64,000 bases of DNA from Pleurodeles waltl (GCF_031143425.1 NC_090444.1:1351606323-1351670322); one strand, 5' to 3'. Counted from the first letter of the stretch, positions 10,999 through 22,789 are shown. The notes: generated from the sequence alone by a model not told the origin. Program-made: numbers and translations.

Positions 10999-13056
10999 GT
11001 TTCTGTTTCCCATTATGGAGTCCATAGATCAATTAGCTGTTGCCCCTGAGGGAAAGCCTGCAAACCAAAAAACTGAAGGGTGATGTTGACGAGGATATGG
11101 ACAACTCACCTAAGGGCAAATATGTGCAAGGGAAAATTCTGATATGCAGGTGCATATTTGGAAGGTCCTACGTTTCGATCCCAAAACCCTTGAGGATGAT
11201 GGGTTTTATTTGCAGTACAGTTCATCTGTTGCAGGTGATTTACCTGTGCATGACATTATTAGAGAATTTCTTGCTAAGGAATGGAAGGATGTCGATAAGC
11301 AAGGTATTCCCTGTTTCTTGAACAAGCAAGGTCTCCTTGCTCAATTTGAAGATCAGTGTCTGCAGATTCTGTAGGACAACTCCATAATATCATCTTTGGT
11401 GTCTTCTTCCTTTTTGTCATCAAAGGTGGTGACCCTGTCATACCCAGTTGAAAAGAAGGTTGAGGTGGATCTAAAGGGGGCTTACTGAATCTGTAATTTT
11501 GGAATATGAACTAGTACTTAGTCTGTCTATGCCTCGCAGGTTCTCATTAAGGCCCATATTTATACTTTTTGACGCAAAACTGCGCCAACGCAGTTTTGCG
11601 TCCAAAAAATTAGCGCCGGCTAACGCCATTCTGAAGCGCCATGCGGGCGCCGTATTTATTGAATGACGTTAGCCGGCGTTAGCCGCCGGCGCCGTCTGGT
11701 CTGCGTTTAAAAAAACGACGTACACCAGGCAGCGTCGGCGTAGGGGGATATGGGGCTTGGGCGTCAAGAAATGGGGCAAGTCAGGTTCAGGCAATTTTTT
11801 CGCCTCAACCCGATTTGCGCCATTTTTTACGACTCCCAACCCCCATAGAAATGACTCCTGTCTTAGCAAAGACAGGAGTCATGCCCCCTTGCCCAATGGC
11901 CATGCCCAGGGGACTTCTGTCCCCTGGGCATGGTCATTGGGCATAGTGGCATGTAGGGGGGCACAAATCAGGCCCCCCCTATGCCACAAAATTTTTTAAA
12001 AAAAATACTTACCTGAACTTACCTTAATGTCCCTGGGATGGGTCCCTCCAGCCTTGGGTGTCCTCCTGGGGTGGGCAAGGGTGACAGGGGGTGTCCCTGG
12101 GGGCATGGGAGGGCACCTCTGGGCTCCTTCAGAGCCCACAGGTCCCTTAACGCCTGCCTTTTGCAGGCGCTAAAAAACGGCGCAAAAGCGGTCGTACGTC
12201 ATTTTTTTTTACCCGCCCACTCCCGGGCGTGATTTTTGCCCGGGAGTATAAATCCGACGCACATGCCTCGGAGTCGATTTTTTAGACGGGAACGCCTACC
12301 TTGCATATAATTAACGCAAAGTAGGTGTCCACGCAAAAAAATTAAGCTAACTCCATGGACTTTGGCGCTAGACGCGTCTAACGCCAAAGTATAAATATGG
12401 AGTTAGTTTTGCGTCGAAATTGCGTTAAAAAAAAACGACGCAATTCCGGCGCAAACGGAGTATAAATATGCCCCTAAGTACTTTGAGAGATTATTTGGTT
12501 GCCTCCAGGAAGGGGGGCACAGCACCTGTTGTGGCTCACATAGAGATTTTGAACACGTTCCTATCGGATGTCACATTTGATACTTTGTGGGCATTTTCCT
12601 CCTCTTCTGGTGCTGGCGTCTGGAATTGGCACAGAAGTCATTGATTCATAAGTTGCTGTTTGAAGGTCCTAATGTATTCGGTGACGAATTGAACACTACA
12701 GTTCAGAGATCGGCCAAAGAAAAAATGTATTACAATCTTTCCAGTCCATCCAAAGAAAGAAGTCTTTTTAAAAAAAAAACATAATTTCCAGAATGTGTTG
12801 CCCACCAATAAATGCTGACCCCAGAATCAACAGAACCATGGAGTAAGTCAGAAATGACAATCACGAAGCTGGAGCAAGACTGTTTTTTTTCAGGCCAGTG
12901 GCTCCAGTTGACATCGGACCAGTGGGTTCTCTCAATCATCTGCCAAAGTTATTGGATTATCATTGTAGACCTTCCTCCTATTGACCACTTTCCTTCTACT
13001 CCATTGTTGAAAGACCCTCAAAAATGAGAAGCAATGGTGTCAGGCGTAAAGAAGGC
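10999..13056 (+). mobile_element. DIRS-like retrotransposon fragment (gag and RT start)
   Basis: Three stretches belong to one broken DIRS-type element. At 11140-11490 a gag-like frame includes DIIREFLAKEWKD and, after a stop, VEKKVEVDLKGAY. After the foldback insertion (11551-12474) gag resumes with TLRDYLVASRKGGTAPV, then LSDVTFDTLW, KLLFEGPNVFGDELN and a Lys-rich end at about 12780. At 12870-13023 the frame reads GQWLQLTSDQWVLSII and HFPSTPLLKDPQK, the start of a DIRS reverse transcriptase. The rest of RT, RNase H, methylase and tyrosine recombinase are missing; the element is cut at about 13057 by an LTR fragment. Several stops and frame changes are present. Family assignment is by recognised motif pattern, not by search. 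Confidence 0.7.
11551..12474 (+). mobile_element. Foldback/MITE family B copy 1, 924 bp, TSD TAA
   Basis: The element starts GGCCCATATTTATAC and ends GTATAAATATGCCCC, so the ends are inverted repeats. It is flanked by TAA at 11548-11550 and 12475-12477. It has no coding capacity. Inside are strong hairpins: perfect 14-bp arms at 11851-11864/11869-11882, and 24-bp arms with one mismatch at 11891-11914/11919-11942. A second, inverted copy lies at 23189-24102. The TWA duplication and size suggest a non-autonomous Harbinger relative. It splits the DIRS gag. Confidence 0.85.
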
Positions 13057-13489
13057 CCTAGGAAACCCATAGGTCAGGGTGCTGTGTAGATAAAAGGCAG
13101 GACATATACCTATATGTTTTATATGTCCTGGTAGTGGAAAACTCCTAAATTAGTTTTCCACTGCGATGAGGCCTGCTCCTTTCATAGGCTAACATTAGGG
13201 CTACACTCATGTGCTATTTGAGTGGTAGATTCTGATCAGAAAGGAGCAGACAGGTCATATTTAGTATGGTAAGAATGATAATACAAAATCCTGCTGACTG
13301 GCGAGGTTTATTTTTATATTTCTATTGTAGAAATGACAATTTTAGAAAGTGAGCATTTCTCTGCACTTAAAATCCTTCTGTGCCTTACAGCCTGTTTCCA
13401 AGCCATGTCTGGGCTGGGCTTGTTGACATCTGCATATTGAATGGGCTTCCTGGGCTGGGAGGGTGGAGGCCTGGACACTTACATTTTCA
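13057..13489 (+). repeat. LTR fragment, inverted match to 20.2-20.7 kb
   Basis: From gccctaggaaacccatagg (about 13050) to catctgcatattgaatggg (about 13443) the sequence matches the reverse complement of about 20200-20665 with scattered differences. Shared landmarks are aaaggcaggacatatacctat, ggcctgctcc, gtggtagattctgatcag and agtgagcatttctctgcac. It is therefore part of the LTR or 3' region of the Gmr1-like element family, in the opposite direction to the copy at 20 kb. Confidence 0.8.
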
Positions 13490-14725
13490 TCATCATCATC
13501 AAAAAAATACTTTGTTCAATTGAGTTCAATAATCATAAAAGCAAATGATACATTTTAATGACATCAATCGATAATTAAAAAAGATAAAAGAACTCAGGAT
13601 GTATCAAGCCATACCTAAATTAAAAACCATATAACAGGTTACATATCATTACGTTGCGAAAATTAAATATATGTTCACGTAAGAAGGATTATAAAATCGA
13701 TAGAACAATGTATTTCATTGATGAAATATATAAAAGTTAAAAAACCACACTGAATTATCTAATAATGTGGTCTAACCTTAATCACTGCACATAAAAATAC
13801 AGCTAATCTATTACAAATTGTAATTGATGGTAAAGACAAGAGGTAACTGAAGGCAGGGCGACATTGTTTAAAATGCATTTGTTTTTAAAAATGGGATCAC
13901 GTACACTTTCCTTAGGTCTGAATAAAATTTACAAAAAAAGAGAATATGCGTTGAACTTTGATCAGATACTAAATCACAAGGACATTTTCCCAGGGCTAAA
14001 GTCCAGTCGTTCATATAAGGAAAGCTAACGAGATGATGGAAAGTTTCTAATCTTAAACGCGTAAGGACAAACCGATGCCTTGGATTCAATACGTTTCTCA
14101 AGTATGGTTCCATGCCATCCGTTTGTTGCAACATACAAATCCTTCTAACGCTAGATTTCTTTACCTCAGTGGCCCATCTTAAGTCAGCAAAATGAGTAAG
14201 ACAGATCTTTCTCAATTCTTTCCTAGAGATTGTTTCTATGTTGGCCGGGGTAGAGTAAAATTCAGGATGGCCCAACTCGATAAAAAAATTCTTTATATAG
14301 TTTAACCATGGTATATTCGACAAATAAGTTAATGCCAATGCATCTTCTATAATAGCCCTGGTCAGCCTAGCAGAGTCAGATGTCTATACTTTGTGCCATA
14401 GTAGAATTGGTTGAATACGAATTAGGTCTAAAATGTATGTTACCCCCATTTCTAAATGGCATGCCAGTGTTGAAGTAGATTTTGGAACACTTAAAATGGA
14501 CTTTAGGAAATCATTTCCGACTATCTGTAAAATGTTGCAATTCCTATATCCCCATAGTCCTGCCCCGTATAGTGCAGCAGAAACACATTTTACATTGTAC
14601 AATGTCATCATATCCTCAGGAGTCGCTCTGCCAACCTTTTTAGAAAAGTTTTTTATAGCCGTAATAGTTTTTGTAAACAACAATTTCCTTGATTTGATGG
14701 CTTGTGACCATATCCCTTCATTATC

Positions 14726-14811
14726 AAACATAGGGGGTCATTACGACCTTGGCGGGCGGCTACCGCCGAAACATAGGGGGTCATTACGACCTTGGCGGGC
14801 GGCTACCGCCG
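14726..14811. repeat. 43-bp tandem duplication at a foldback-element end
   Basis: The 43 bp from 14726 (aaacatagggggtcatta...) to 14768 are repeated exactly at 14769-14811. The unit joins 7 bp of LINE flank to the first 36 bp of the foldback element, so it arose after or during the insertion. Confidence 0.9.
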
Positions 14812-15306
14812 CCCGCCAGGCGGTAACTGCTGTGCGGCCACCAATGTGGCCGCACTCACGCGGCCCCCATTATGGCCTTCCCGCTGGGCCGGCGGGGATG
14901 AGGCCGCAACATAGGAGCCGGCTCCTAATGGAGCCAGCGGTGTTGCGGCCGTGCGAGGGGTGCAGTTGCACCCTTCCCACTTTTCACTGTCTGCTATGCA
15001 GACAGTGAAAAGCTGGCCGGGGCCCTGTTAGGGGGCCCCAGGACACCCCTTACCGCCAGCCTCTTCCTGGCGGTGCAAACCGCCAGAAACCGGCTGGTGG
15101 TAGGGGTGTCATTATCCCCAGGGCAGCGCTGCCCTGGCGGATTATCACCGCCGGGGCTAAAACGGCGGGAAACAGCCGGCCCCGGCGGTGCGACCGCGGC
15201 GCTTCCGCTGCGTCGTAATAGGGCTGGAAGCACCACCAGCCTGTTGGCGGTGCTTCCGTCCTTTTAGCCTTGGCGGTCTCGGACCGCCAGGGTCAAAATG
15301 ACCCCC
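14733..15306 (+). mobile_element. Foldback/MITE family A copy 1 in LINE ORF2
   Basis: The ends are GGGGGTCATTACGACCTTGG and the inverse of GGGGGTCATTTTGACCCTGG. Flanks are ATA (14730-14732) and TTA (15307-15309), a near match only. The interior is GC-rich, without genes. It has a hairpin at 14985-15007 (cactgtctgct/agcagacagtg arms around one base), also seen in copy 2 at 34486-35114. The ends resemble the TIRs of the autonomous Harbinger at 3.0-11.0 kb, so that family is a plausible source of transposase. It splits the LINE reverse transcriptase just after the YADD domain. Confidence 0.8.
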
Positions 15307-17883
15307 TTAAGGCCTAAGTATGAATAAGTTCCTGTGTCAACTCATTTCGTGCCTTTTAACATGATCTGAGGTTTCTTTCTGGAGTTTCTGCCACTTGTCA
15401 TCGAGAAAGTTTTTGAGTGGTTGATTCTGAGACCTAAGGCTTCCATATGCTTATCAAAGGTTGTTAGTAGCCGCTGCAAGGCTACAGGAGTACGGGCCAT
15501 CAAAACGGCATCATCCGCGTACAGGAGTGCTGGGATCTTTCGATAACCAACTTGTGGGAGATCACCGCAGGCGTCGGATAACACCCCCTCTATTTTGTTG
15601 ATATATAAAGCAAACAATAAGGGAGCTAATACACAACCTTGGCGAACCCCCCGCTCAATAGGAAAAGCTGAGGTACATTCTCCCTGAAGGTCAAAGCGCA
15701 CCTTAGCTTTAGCTCCAGCATATAGCTCCCTAATGAAATAAGCTATGGTTGTGTCAACCCCCATGTTCAGTAAAATAGGCCATAATTTGCTATGAACCAT
15801 GCAATCAAATGCAGAAGTCAGGTCGACAAACACTAGGTATAAGGCTCCTGCCTTGGCCCTCGTATATTTGCCAAGTATGATATCTAGGTTCAAAGCCTGC
15901 TCCATAGTCCCTATCCCGGCCCTAAAGCTATATTGCAAATCGGAGAGGATACAATTTTCCTCCGTCCAGTCTCGTAGCCTGTTTAGAACAATCCGTCCCG
16001 CAATCTTTGCAAAAGTGTCAAGGAGGGTGATTGGGCGGTAACACGCAGGATTTTGACGGTCTCCCTTTTTAAAGATTGGGACAATAATGGACTCGGCCCA
16101 GGTCGGGATAAAGGTTGTGGCACAGCAGGCCCGTAGAACCTGGGTTAATAGTGGGCCCCATAATAAGACGTTGGACTTGTAAATATCAATTGGGACTCCA
16201 TCTGGGCCTGGTGCTTTCCCGCTTTTACTAGCATTAATTGCGTCAGTAACCTCTTTTAGGCTAAATGGTGGGGTGATAAGTTGAAAATCTAGACCCAAAG
16301 GATTTGGTTCCAGGGCCAAATGTTTTGCGGAGTATATGCTAGAAAAAAAAGTGACCCAGTCCTCTTCCGTGATGGCTATTTCAATTGTTGGAATCGTTAC
16401 ATCACATAGGAGAGTTCACAATTTTCCAGAATTTGGCATTGTCATTCTGGAGACTTGCTTCATGAAGAGAATGCCAGGCCACGTTTTTTAGGTTCTGTTT
16501 CCTTGATTTTATAGCCTTTTTGTACTCCTTCCTCCGAAGACTAATACCATGTTTGTCAGGGTTTTGTCTTTGTAAGTACTGTTTTAAGTTCTTGTGGGCT
16601 TGTGTACATTCCCTATCAAACCATCCTTTATCTGCATGTGGGCTAGGTTTACCAGAACTGACTGTAAGGGACTGCTTAATTCCATTTGTAATTGCAATAA
16701 AGGCTTTAATACAAGCCTGCGGGCTGATGCTATCTAAAAGACAGGTTTTAAACTTATTGGAAAATTTGCTCATTAGTTGTTCCATAAAACGCACGGGTTC
16801 AATCTGTGACCACCGAATAGTATAACCGTTTCTTGCTCCCAATTCAATATTCTCTACCTTCTCTGTTGGTTCCTTATGTTTAGTTATGGCTTGAGGGAAT
16901 CCAAGACTTAGACTTTGAGGGTAATGGTCACTAAACAAAAGATCTTGAATTTTATACTCCACTACATAAGAAATAAAATTATTAGATAATAATATAAAAT
17001 CAATTATTGTGTTAGTCTGTCTGCCATTAAATGTGGATTTTAACTGTGATTTACTATGATTTAAACTGTTACACAAGAGGAGATCAAAATTAAACAGTGC
17101 TTCATTCAACAGGTTGCCGTAATAATTATGTGTAAAATGGAATAGATCATCGTCTCCACCTGTGCCTAAGAGACAAGATTTCTCAGCAATTTGAGGGCAC
17201 AGATGTGTGTTAAAATCACCCCCCTAGACAATAAAAGTCTCTTTGTGCGATAAATTACATACTCGATCCAGGTCTTCTTGCAGCAACTTGAGTACAGATA
17301 AAAATCTTTGTTGAGGAGCATTATTATAAAAGTTAATAATCGCCAATTGTGCAATATTTTTTAGTTCACATGTGATCAATTGATAAAATGTATTGGAGAT
17401 TAAGGTAACGTCCTTAGTTAGATTAAATTTGTTGGAAATAAAAGTACACAGACCACCTTTTGCCCTACCCCGTGGGCAAGGAACAGCGGGGGTATGAAAT
17501 GTCCTAAAGCCATTTATGTGGGTAGGGTCCACAGACCAAGTCTCTTGTAAGCTTACCCACGAAAATGATCGGATATATTCTAACCAAACCTTGTTCTTGA
17601 TTTTGGAATGCAGGCCTGCCACGTTCCAAAATAAAAGAGAAAAAAACTCTCCCCGACTATTTGTGCCTTGCCTCACAGGAGGCTGTTTTGTTGCTTTATC
17701 TCTTAATTGGGCAGGCGGAAAACTTATTGGCACTACATCATCGGCACTTTGTCTCGGTGAAGGTTCCATATCCATCCATTCGTCTCCAATGCTCTCCACC
17801 AGACCATCGCCGTCCTTCGGTAAATCAGGGACTGAGGTTAGCATAGTAGTCATGGACCCACCCACTTCCTGATTAGATGGCAG

Positions 17884-19188
17884 TCAATCAACTCCTTCCG
17901 AGGAGCGAGCGTCAAATCTATTCTTGGTAGAAATCGAGTGGTGACTCTCGGACCTGCTTATTTGTTTCTCAAGATTGGGACCAGAACAATCATGGTCGGG
18001 ATTATAGATATAAAAAAAAAACAGAGGTAGCAGTACGATGCCTTGGTCCGTGATCTGCCGTGAGCTTAAATGTCTCAAGATATTTTCGACCAATTTCGGG
18101 GTTTTAAACGAGAGTACCACACAGTCGCCTCTAGATGTTTTTTGGTTCTTGCCCACCCATTTTACCCTTCTAACCATCTTAATATCCTCAAAGAGTACTT
18201 CTGTCATACCAGAATTCATACGAGTTCCAATCCAATTCAAGGATTTATTCCTCAGCGCTGTCGATGATTCCCTGTGGTCCCCGGGAAGGGTAGGGACGTT
18301 TGCGAGGACTACCACATAGGGAATTGCCGCAGGAGGAAGATCTAAAATATCTCTTGATGTTAACGAGGAATCCTGAAGAAATTTCAGACTATTCGATGTT
18401 TCCCCTCTAATTGTCTTTACTTTTTGGTATTCGGGGCTTCTGGTACTAGCTAGTGGAATGTGAGGATCTACATATTTTTGGGTAGTCTGAGGCATAGGTA
18501 ATGGCTGTTGGTACTCTATTAAGGGGTTGCTGTTTGGATCTGGATCATTGGTATATTGAGTAATAGCAGGTGATAAGCTTGAAAACTGTGCCTTCATTAA
18601 GTTAAACATTGTCTCCACTTTTTCCTCCAATTGTATTAAACGATTTTTCATTTGGTCAAAGAGTGACCTAACTAGATGTTCCAAAGCATTAGAGGACTCT
18701 GGGGGATTGATTTTCGCTTTCGCTATGGGTTGTTTTTTCCTCTGGCCAGGTTTGTTATTCACATGGACAGTTTGTACATATTGCGTAGATTCCTTGAGAA
18801 GAGCTCCAGGCTTAGCACATCTAGTCTTATCAGGTGGCTCTTGACTGGAAGCTTTCTCCTTTCAGGCTAATTTAGGTTTCCTTGAACGATTAGGAGAGGG
18901 TGAGTGATCATCATCATCTGAAATAAAGTCAATTGTATCTTGGACGCAACCATTTATGCCTCTAATTTGGGTGCCAGTTCCAGAAGGATTAGTTGGTGTT
19001 GGAAAGGTTCTTGCTGGCGGGGGGAGGTGAGGAGGACCCAACGGGCCGTTCTGAATTAAAATCTTTTCCTCAACATTAGTAATCTGTTTGTCAATTGCCC
19101 CCATGGCTCCTGAGATGAATTTGAGTATTGATGAATGATCTTTCTGGAAGGTGGCGTCTTTTGTGCTAGGTTGCTTCCTTTTACCCAT
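17884..19188 (-). pseudogene. LINE copy 1 ORF1 (coiled-coil RNA-binding type), one stop
   Basis: A frame of about 434 codons starts at ATG 19188 and stays open to 17884 except for one TGA at 18862-18864. The N-terminal part is basic (MGKRKQPSTKDA), with a heptad-like segment (FISGAMGAIDKQITNVEEKI), a proline-rich linker and an acidic SDDDDHSPSP patch. The second half has another coiled-coil-like stretch (RLIQLEEKVETMFNLM) and then a folded part with VVLANVPTLPGDHRE and VVLSFKTPKLVENIL, like an RRM-type RNA-binding domain. Such ORF1 proteins coat the element RNA. The plus-strand copy 2 at 43571 starts with a clearly related N-terminus. The boundaries of the RNA-binding domain are inferred. Confidence 0.75.
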
Positions 19189-19460
19189 TCTTACTAATTG
19201 TTTAGTCCTAAAAATCAGTTCAATAATAATGCTCTAAGAGCATTCCTTGCTGATAAAAAAAAAATTACGAACTAGGATGAGCAATCTCTATATAACTGTG
19301 ACAGTACAGATTAAAAATAGTGAGTAAAAAAATTATTTTTCACAATACTAAAAACTATATAGCAGGGTCATCAAAAGGTGCGTGATTAAAACCCTACTAC
19401 AAAAATCAAGTCAAATAAGAATAATAAAGAAATACCTGTCTAAAAGGGTTATTAGTCCAA

Positions 19461-21020
19461 TCCAGTGATCACAAGAAAGATGTCAGGGGGGTGGCACAGC
19501 CTCTGCCAGGCGCTGACAGGCGAAGTACGGGCCCGCCGTTGGCCCAGGCTTTGCCCTGGTGCTGCCCGCGCACGTCCCGCGAGGCGGGAGCGCTCCTCCA
19601 GATTGAAAGGGCCTTCCCTTGGCCCGGCAGCAGCTGAAGCAATTAGCGCGACCCGCGAAGTGGACGCGCTACAAAGTATTTGAAAGGGGGCTCCTCCCTG
19701 GCGTCAGTGTCAGTGTCAGCTTCAGCGCGTCACTTACACTTCAAAGGACAGTGGCCTGCCTTCATACAAAGGACTGCCAACCTCCTACTGGGACCCTGGC
19801 AGACAGGATTGTACTGAAAGGGGACCATGTGCACTTCAAAAACCACTCTTGGAAGTCTCCCCCACTTGAAAGGCACTTTTGGGTGTGTGTATATATGCTG
19901 GGTCCCTAACCCCACCAATTTAGATACTTCTTGGGACAGACACTCTTTACCAGACCCTGCAACCTGCCAAGAGAAGCTGCCTGCCGGCCCAAAGGTCTAT
20001 CCTGGACTGCTTTCTCTGAAGGACTGCTGCCTTGTTGTTGCCCTGCTGCCTTGCTGGCCTCTGGCTCTGCCGAGAAGTGCTCTCCAAGTGCTTGGATTGA
20101 GCTTGCCTCCTGTTTCCTGAAGACTAAGGGCCAAAAAAGACTTCATCTCTGCAAAGAAACTCCTTGTGCGGTGAAAATCGATGCACAGCCTGCCGGAATC
20201 GACGCAGAAGACCAATTCAGTATGCAGATGTGTGCAGGTGTGACTGAGCATCCTGTGTTTGTGGTTGACTGGTTGAAATGCACAAAGGAGCTGTCAACCA
20301 GCCCAGCTCAGATGTGGATTGGAGACAGGATGTAAGGCACAGTAGTATTTTAAGTGCAGAGAAATGCTCACTTTCTAAAGTTGGCATTTCTACAATAGTA
20401 ATATAAAATTCAACCTCACCAGTCAGCAGTATTTTGTATTATCATTCTGGACATACTAAATATGACCTGTCTGCTCCTTTCTGATCAGAATCTACCACTC
20501 AAACAGTATATGAGGGTAGCCCTAATGTTAGCCTATGAGAGGAGCAGGCCTCAACGCAGTGGAAAACAAATTTAAGAATTTTCGACTAACAGGACACATA
20601 AAACACATAGGTATATGTCCTGCCTTTTATCTGCACAGCACCGTGCCCTATGGGTTACCTAGGGCCTACCTTAGGGGTGACTTACATGTAGAAAAAGGGG
20701 AGTTTAAGGTTTAGCAAGTATTTTTAAATGCCAAGTCGAATTGGCAATGAATATGCACACACAGACCTTGCATTGTCAGGCCTGAGACATGGTTAAGGGG
20801 CTACTTATGTGGGTGGCACAATCAGTCCTGCAGGCCTACTAGTAGCATTTAATTTACAGGCCCTGGGCACATGCAGCGACCTTTACTAGGGACTTACTAG
20901 TAAATTAAGTATGTCAATTTTGTAGGAGTCAATGTCACCATGTTTTAAGGTAGGGAGCATATGCACTTTAGCACTGGTTAGCAGTGGTAAAGTGCGCAGA
21001 GTCCTAAAACCAGCCAAAAC
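19461..21020 (-). repeat. LTR/3' region of the Gmr1-like element
   Basis: This 1.5-kb stretch follows the RNase H end of the minus-strand pol and has no gene. 20200-20665 is repeated, inverted, at about 13050-13489. 19480-20330 is GC-richer and carries no family motif I can name. A G-rich tract read on the minus strand near 21045-21100 could be the polypurine tract. The exact LTR borders are not visible because I cannot find the 5' LTR. Confidence 0.55.
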
Positions 21021-21190
21021 ATTGTCAAAAAGTGAAGGGAGGCATGCAAAAAGTGGGGGGTGACCACCCTCAGGCTGGCAGGTCTAACTTGTGTCCCCCC
21101 CAAGCTGAAAGTGGGGAGAGCTACCCAACCCCTTGGGAGCTCTCATCACTAAGGAGGAAGTATCTGGACAGACCATCAGCATTGGCGTGG

Positions 21191-22556
21191 TTAGTCCCTG
21201 GGCGATGCTCCACCATAAAGTCCATCCCCTATAGGGAAATGGGCCACCTCAAGAGTTTTAGGATTTTCACCCCTCATCTGCATGAGCCATCTGAGGGGCC
21301 TGTGGTCTGTCTGAACCCGGAAGTGAGTCCCACACAGGTAGGGTCTCAGCTTCTTCAGTGCCCAGACTACAGCAAATGCTTCTCTTTTAATAGCACTCCA
21401 CCTATGTTCCTGTGGTAATAGTCTTCTGCTAATAAAGACTACCAGTTGGTCTAGGCCCTCCTCATTCAGTTGTGCTAGGACCACCCCTATGCCATGCTCT
21501 GAAGCGTCTGTCTGCACAATGAAATCTTCGGAGTAGTCAGGTGCCCTGAGCACGGGTGCCGTGCACATGGCTTCCTTCGGGGAGTAATAGGATTTTTGAC
21601 AAGCCTCTGTCCAATTCACCAACCTAGGTTGCTTCTTGGATTTGAGTTCTGTCAAGGGTGGCCACTATGGAGCCATAACCCTTAACGATTCTTCTGTAGT
21701 ATCCGGTGTGACCTAAGAAGACTCTCACCTCTGTCTGGGTTCTAGGTGGTTGGCAGGCCTTGATTGTTTTAATCTTGACCTGGAGAGGCTGCACCATGCC
21801 ACCACCTACTAGGTGTCCCAAGAACACCGTGGAACCCTGCTCAATCTGGCACTTACTTGCCTTGCTGGGCAGGTCTGACTGTTGCAGGGACTGTAGCACC
21901 TCCTCCCAGCTGGAACTATAGATGGCGATGTCAACTAGGTAGGCTGTGCAGAAGGCATCCTTGCCAGCTAGGACCCCGTAATCCAGCCGTTGGAAGGTAG
22001 TGCAGGCACTTTTCAGTCCAAAGGGCATCACTCTGAACTGGTAATGACCCTCAGGAGTAGAAAAAGTGGATCTCTCTTTTGCCCCCTAAGTCAAGGCGAT
22101 CTGCCAGTACCCTGACGTGAGGTCAAAGGTGCTAAGGAACGTGGCAGCACCTGGGCTCTCTACGAGCTCATCAGCTCGGGGAATTGGGTGACCATCTGTC
22201 CTTGTGACAGAATTGAGACTCCAGTAGTCCACACAGAACCTAAGCTCTGGCCTGGTGCCAGTGGCGGCAGCCTTGGGAACCAACACCACTGGGCTGGACC
22301 AGGGACTGCTGGACTTCTCTCTCACCCTAAGAGCCAGTATCTTGGCAACTTCCTCCTTGATGCTGGACCTCACCTTATCTGACACCTTGTATATTTTATT
22401 CTCTGCAGGGAGACTGTCTCCTGTATCAATATTGTGGACACACAAGTGAGTAAGTTCAGGGGTGAGGGAAAACAGGGAAGCGAACTGCTCCAGTAACTTG
22501 TAGCAGTCTCCTTCCTGATCTAGGGTCAAGGAGTCATAAGGATTGCCACCCTTCAC
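21191..22556 (-). pseudogene. Gmr1-like reverse transcriptase and RNase H
   Basis: RT starts upstream of WSSPVVLVPK (about 22290) and shows ELRFCVDYWSLN (about 22240), TFDLTSGYWQIALT (about 22110) with the first catalytic Asp, MPFGLKSACTTFQRL (about 22025) and AYLVDIAIYSS (about 21940). In that last box the first Asp of the usual YxDD is replaced by Val, so this copy would be inactive. FLGHTGYYRRIV marks the thumb. RNase H follows with FIVQTDASEHGIGVVLAQ (about 21525), IKREAFAVVWAL and VQTDHRPLRWL. The frame breaks near 22085 and 21640. Integrase would lie after RNase H in ordinary gypsy elements; here that place is LTR-like DNA. The fragment would copy the element RNA into DNA. Confidence 0.85.
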
Positions 22557-22789
22557 TGACCCATTACTAGCCCTCCCTGGCAGAAAGGAGGTCGGGGAGA
22601 GGGTCAGTCTCCTCTTCCATACCCTCCTCTGTCACCAGAAGCATGTTGACTTCAGACCTCTCAAAATGAGGCTTCAGTCTGTTCTGATGGAACACCCTTA
22701 GGGGGTCTAGGCTCTACTGGCTCCATTACCCATACTTTGTCTCTAGGTGAGAATTCTACCAGGGTGGCCTTCTGGTTATACCACTGCTT

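Larger units (their letters stand above)
13868..17865 (-). pseudogene. LINE copy 1 ORF2: endonuclease, RT, C-terminal domain
   Basis: From the N-terminus: APE endonuclease with LLFWNVAGL (about 17645), VSLQETWS with the catalytic Glu (about 17540), GGDFNTHL (about 17215), TIIDFILLS and SDHYP (about 16930). The reverse transcriptase follows, with GKAPGPDGVP, FKKGDRQNPACYRPI, VFVDLTSAFD (first Asp), GVRQGCVLAPLLFALYIN and ALLYADDAVL (catalytic YADD, about 15520). The C-terminal domain (14731-13868) contains a CPCD...C pattern like the zinc-binding end of many LINEs. Lesions: TAG near 17222, a one-base shift near 16400, TGA near 15340, the foldback insertion 14733-15306, and TAG near 14382. Restoring those would give roughly 1,140 residues, a usual length. 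It would nick the target and reverse-transcribe the element RNA. Low lesion density suggests fairly recent loss of activity. Confidence 0.85.
13490..19460 (-). mobile_element. Nearly complete two-ORF LINE (copy 1)
   Basis: ORF1 (19188-17884) and ORF2 (17865-13868) lie head to tail on the minus strand, 18 bp apart. ORF2 has an APE-type endonuclease, RT and C-terminal domain, as in non-LTR retrotransposons. A 0.27-kb AT-rich 5' part precedes ORF1. The 3' end, read on the minus strand, finishes with a GATGATGATGATG run (13488-13501), like the microsatellite tails of CR1, L2 and RTE-type LINEs. A second copy of the same family lies at 43.55-56.6 kb on the plus strand. The clade cannot be fixed by eye; CR1, I and RTE relatives are all possible. 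Confidence 0.82.
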
